Below are positions 4,867 through 5,288 of a stretch of DNA of 5,288 bases, piece by piece. Under the pieces are notes generated by a model, which was not told the origin of the DNA, searched no databases, and saw only the letters and a list, made by a program, of their open reading frames with translations. This DNA is from Rhodocyclales bacterium (GTDB lineage Bacteria > Pseudomonadota > Gammaproteobacteria > Burkholderiales > Rhodocyclaceae), in NCBI GenBank assembly GCA_021286885.1, contig JAJTBM010000237.1:1-5288 (forward strand), in the 5' to 3' direction. Numbering within the stretch: the stretch's first letter is position 1; each line of letters opens with the position of its first letter. Position numbers and translations under genes: made by a program.

Positions 4867-5288
4867 ACCAGACCCAAATCCTATTCATTCCCATCATGGG
4901 CTGCAATCTGGCCTGCCCGTACTGCCACTTCACCTGGCATGGCAAGGGCACCTGGAGCGCCTACGGCAACCAGCGCCGCCAGCACCTGGACATGCTGGAC
5001 GCCTGGGAGTGGCTAGAGGCTTTCGACCCCTTCGCGCCCTACCACCTGGAGATCACCGGTGGCGAGCCCACAATCTACCCCGGCTTGGCCACCCTGTTGG
5101 GCATGCTGCCCGATGGCTGCACCTGGTCCATAACCAGCAATTGCCTCGCCAGTGTCCCTTATTTGCCCTCTGCCGCGCGCTGTACCTCTTGGACGAGTAG
5201 TTGGCACGGTCGGCAGTTCGAGCGCTTCTGTGGCGAGCTGGAGCGCCTGGAGGGCATGGGGCATCGCCCCAGCGTCTCGGTGGTCGCC
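4863..5288 (+). CDS. Radical SAM protein, N-terminal part (runs off the window)
   Basis: The frame is open from ATG 4863 to the end of the window (142 residues, no stop). After a short 13-residue lead, GCNLACPYCHF puts Cys14, Cys18 and Cys21 in the CX3CX2C motif that binds the [4Fe-4S] cluster used to cleave S-adenosylmethionine. ITGGEP (64-69) is the SAM amino-group-binding motif. ITSN (90-93) is the beta4 region. SWHGRQFERFCGELERLEGMG followed by SVSVVA fits the later S.H...F...v..L...G...v..vv part of the barrel. Substrate is unknown; no SPASM or other C-terminal domain can be seen because the gene is cut. The CX3CX2C spacing does not fit QueE-type CX14CX2C enzymes. It overlaps the tail-terminator stop by four bases and has only a weak ribosome site (GGGG/GAG, 4853-4860), so it is coupled to the virion genes. 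Base composition and codon use match its neighbours. Confidence 0.88.
   Translation, partial: MNQTQILFIPIMGCNLACPYCHFTWHGKGTWSAYGNQRRQHLDMLDAWEWLEAFDPFAPYHLEITGGEPTIYPGLATLLGMLPDGCTWSITSNCLASVPYLPSAARCTSWTSSWHGRQFERFCGELERLEGMGHRPSVSVVA

Noticed and set aside
5009..5200. 63-aa plus-strand frame overlapping the radical SAM gene, as a sign of a frameshift
   Set aside because: The radical SAM frame stays open on both sides and keeps recognisable barrel segments (ITSN, then SWHGRQF and SVSVVA), so no frameshift is needed.
1..5288. CRISPR array, tRNA, insertion sequence ends, attachment sites, or promoter with clear -35/-10
   Set aside because: No regularly spaced direct repeats, cloverleaf sequence, paired terminal repeats or TTGACA/TATAAT-like pair in a gap was seen; nearly all bases are coding.

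Overview
The window is a high-GC (clearly above 60%) stretch coding only on the + strand. It reads as the head and head-tail joining part of the structural operon of a tailed, HK97-type phage or prophage. The protein style and GC/codon preference (GCC, CTG, GGC, CCC) would suit a Desulfobacterota/deltaproteobacterial host, but no host gene, tRNA or integration site is present, so this assignment is tentative.

Layout. The tail end of a Pro/Glu-rich protein (stop at 194; the position suits a portal-protease-scaffold region) is followed by an intact HK97-fold major capsid protein (204-1400). Next come an exported, Cys-free beta-rich protein with a Sec signal peptide (1422-2036), an intergenic GC hairpin (2048-2076) and a 72-aa small phage protein (2091-2309). 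A polytopic membrane protein resembling the O-antigen ligase/polymerase (Wzy/WaaL) superfamily follows (2306-3400). Then come a gp6-like head-tail connector (3387-4001), a gp10/virion-morphogenesis-type neck protein (3998-4459) and a tail-terminator-type protein (4456-4866). The last gene is the N-terminal 142 residues of a radical SAM protein (4863 to window end).

How they fit. Capsid, connector, gp10-like and terminator proteins form the ordinary capsid-to-tail assembly line of a long-tailed phage. From 2091 onward every gene overlaps the next by 4 or 14 nt, so the membrane protein and the radical SAM enzyme are translated in the same coupled chain as the virion proteins. The unusual content is these two genes plus the secreted protein: three functions not needed for a standard head or neck, interleaved with morphogenesis genes. 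They could be lysogenic-conversion/surface-modification cargo or a virion-modification module; the sequence alone does not decide. All frames are open, with no sign of decay.

No RNA genes, CRISPR, insertion sequences, attachment sites, convincing promoters or Rho-independent terminators with a U-tract were seen. The longest non-coding gap is 54 nt.
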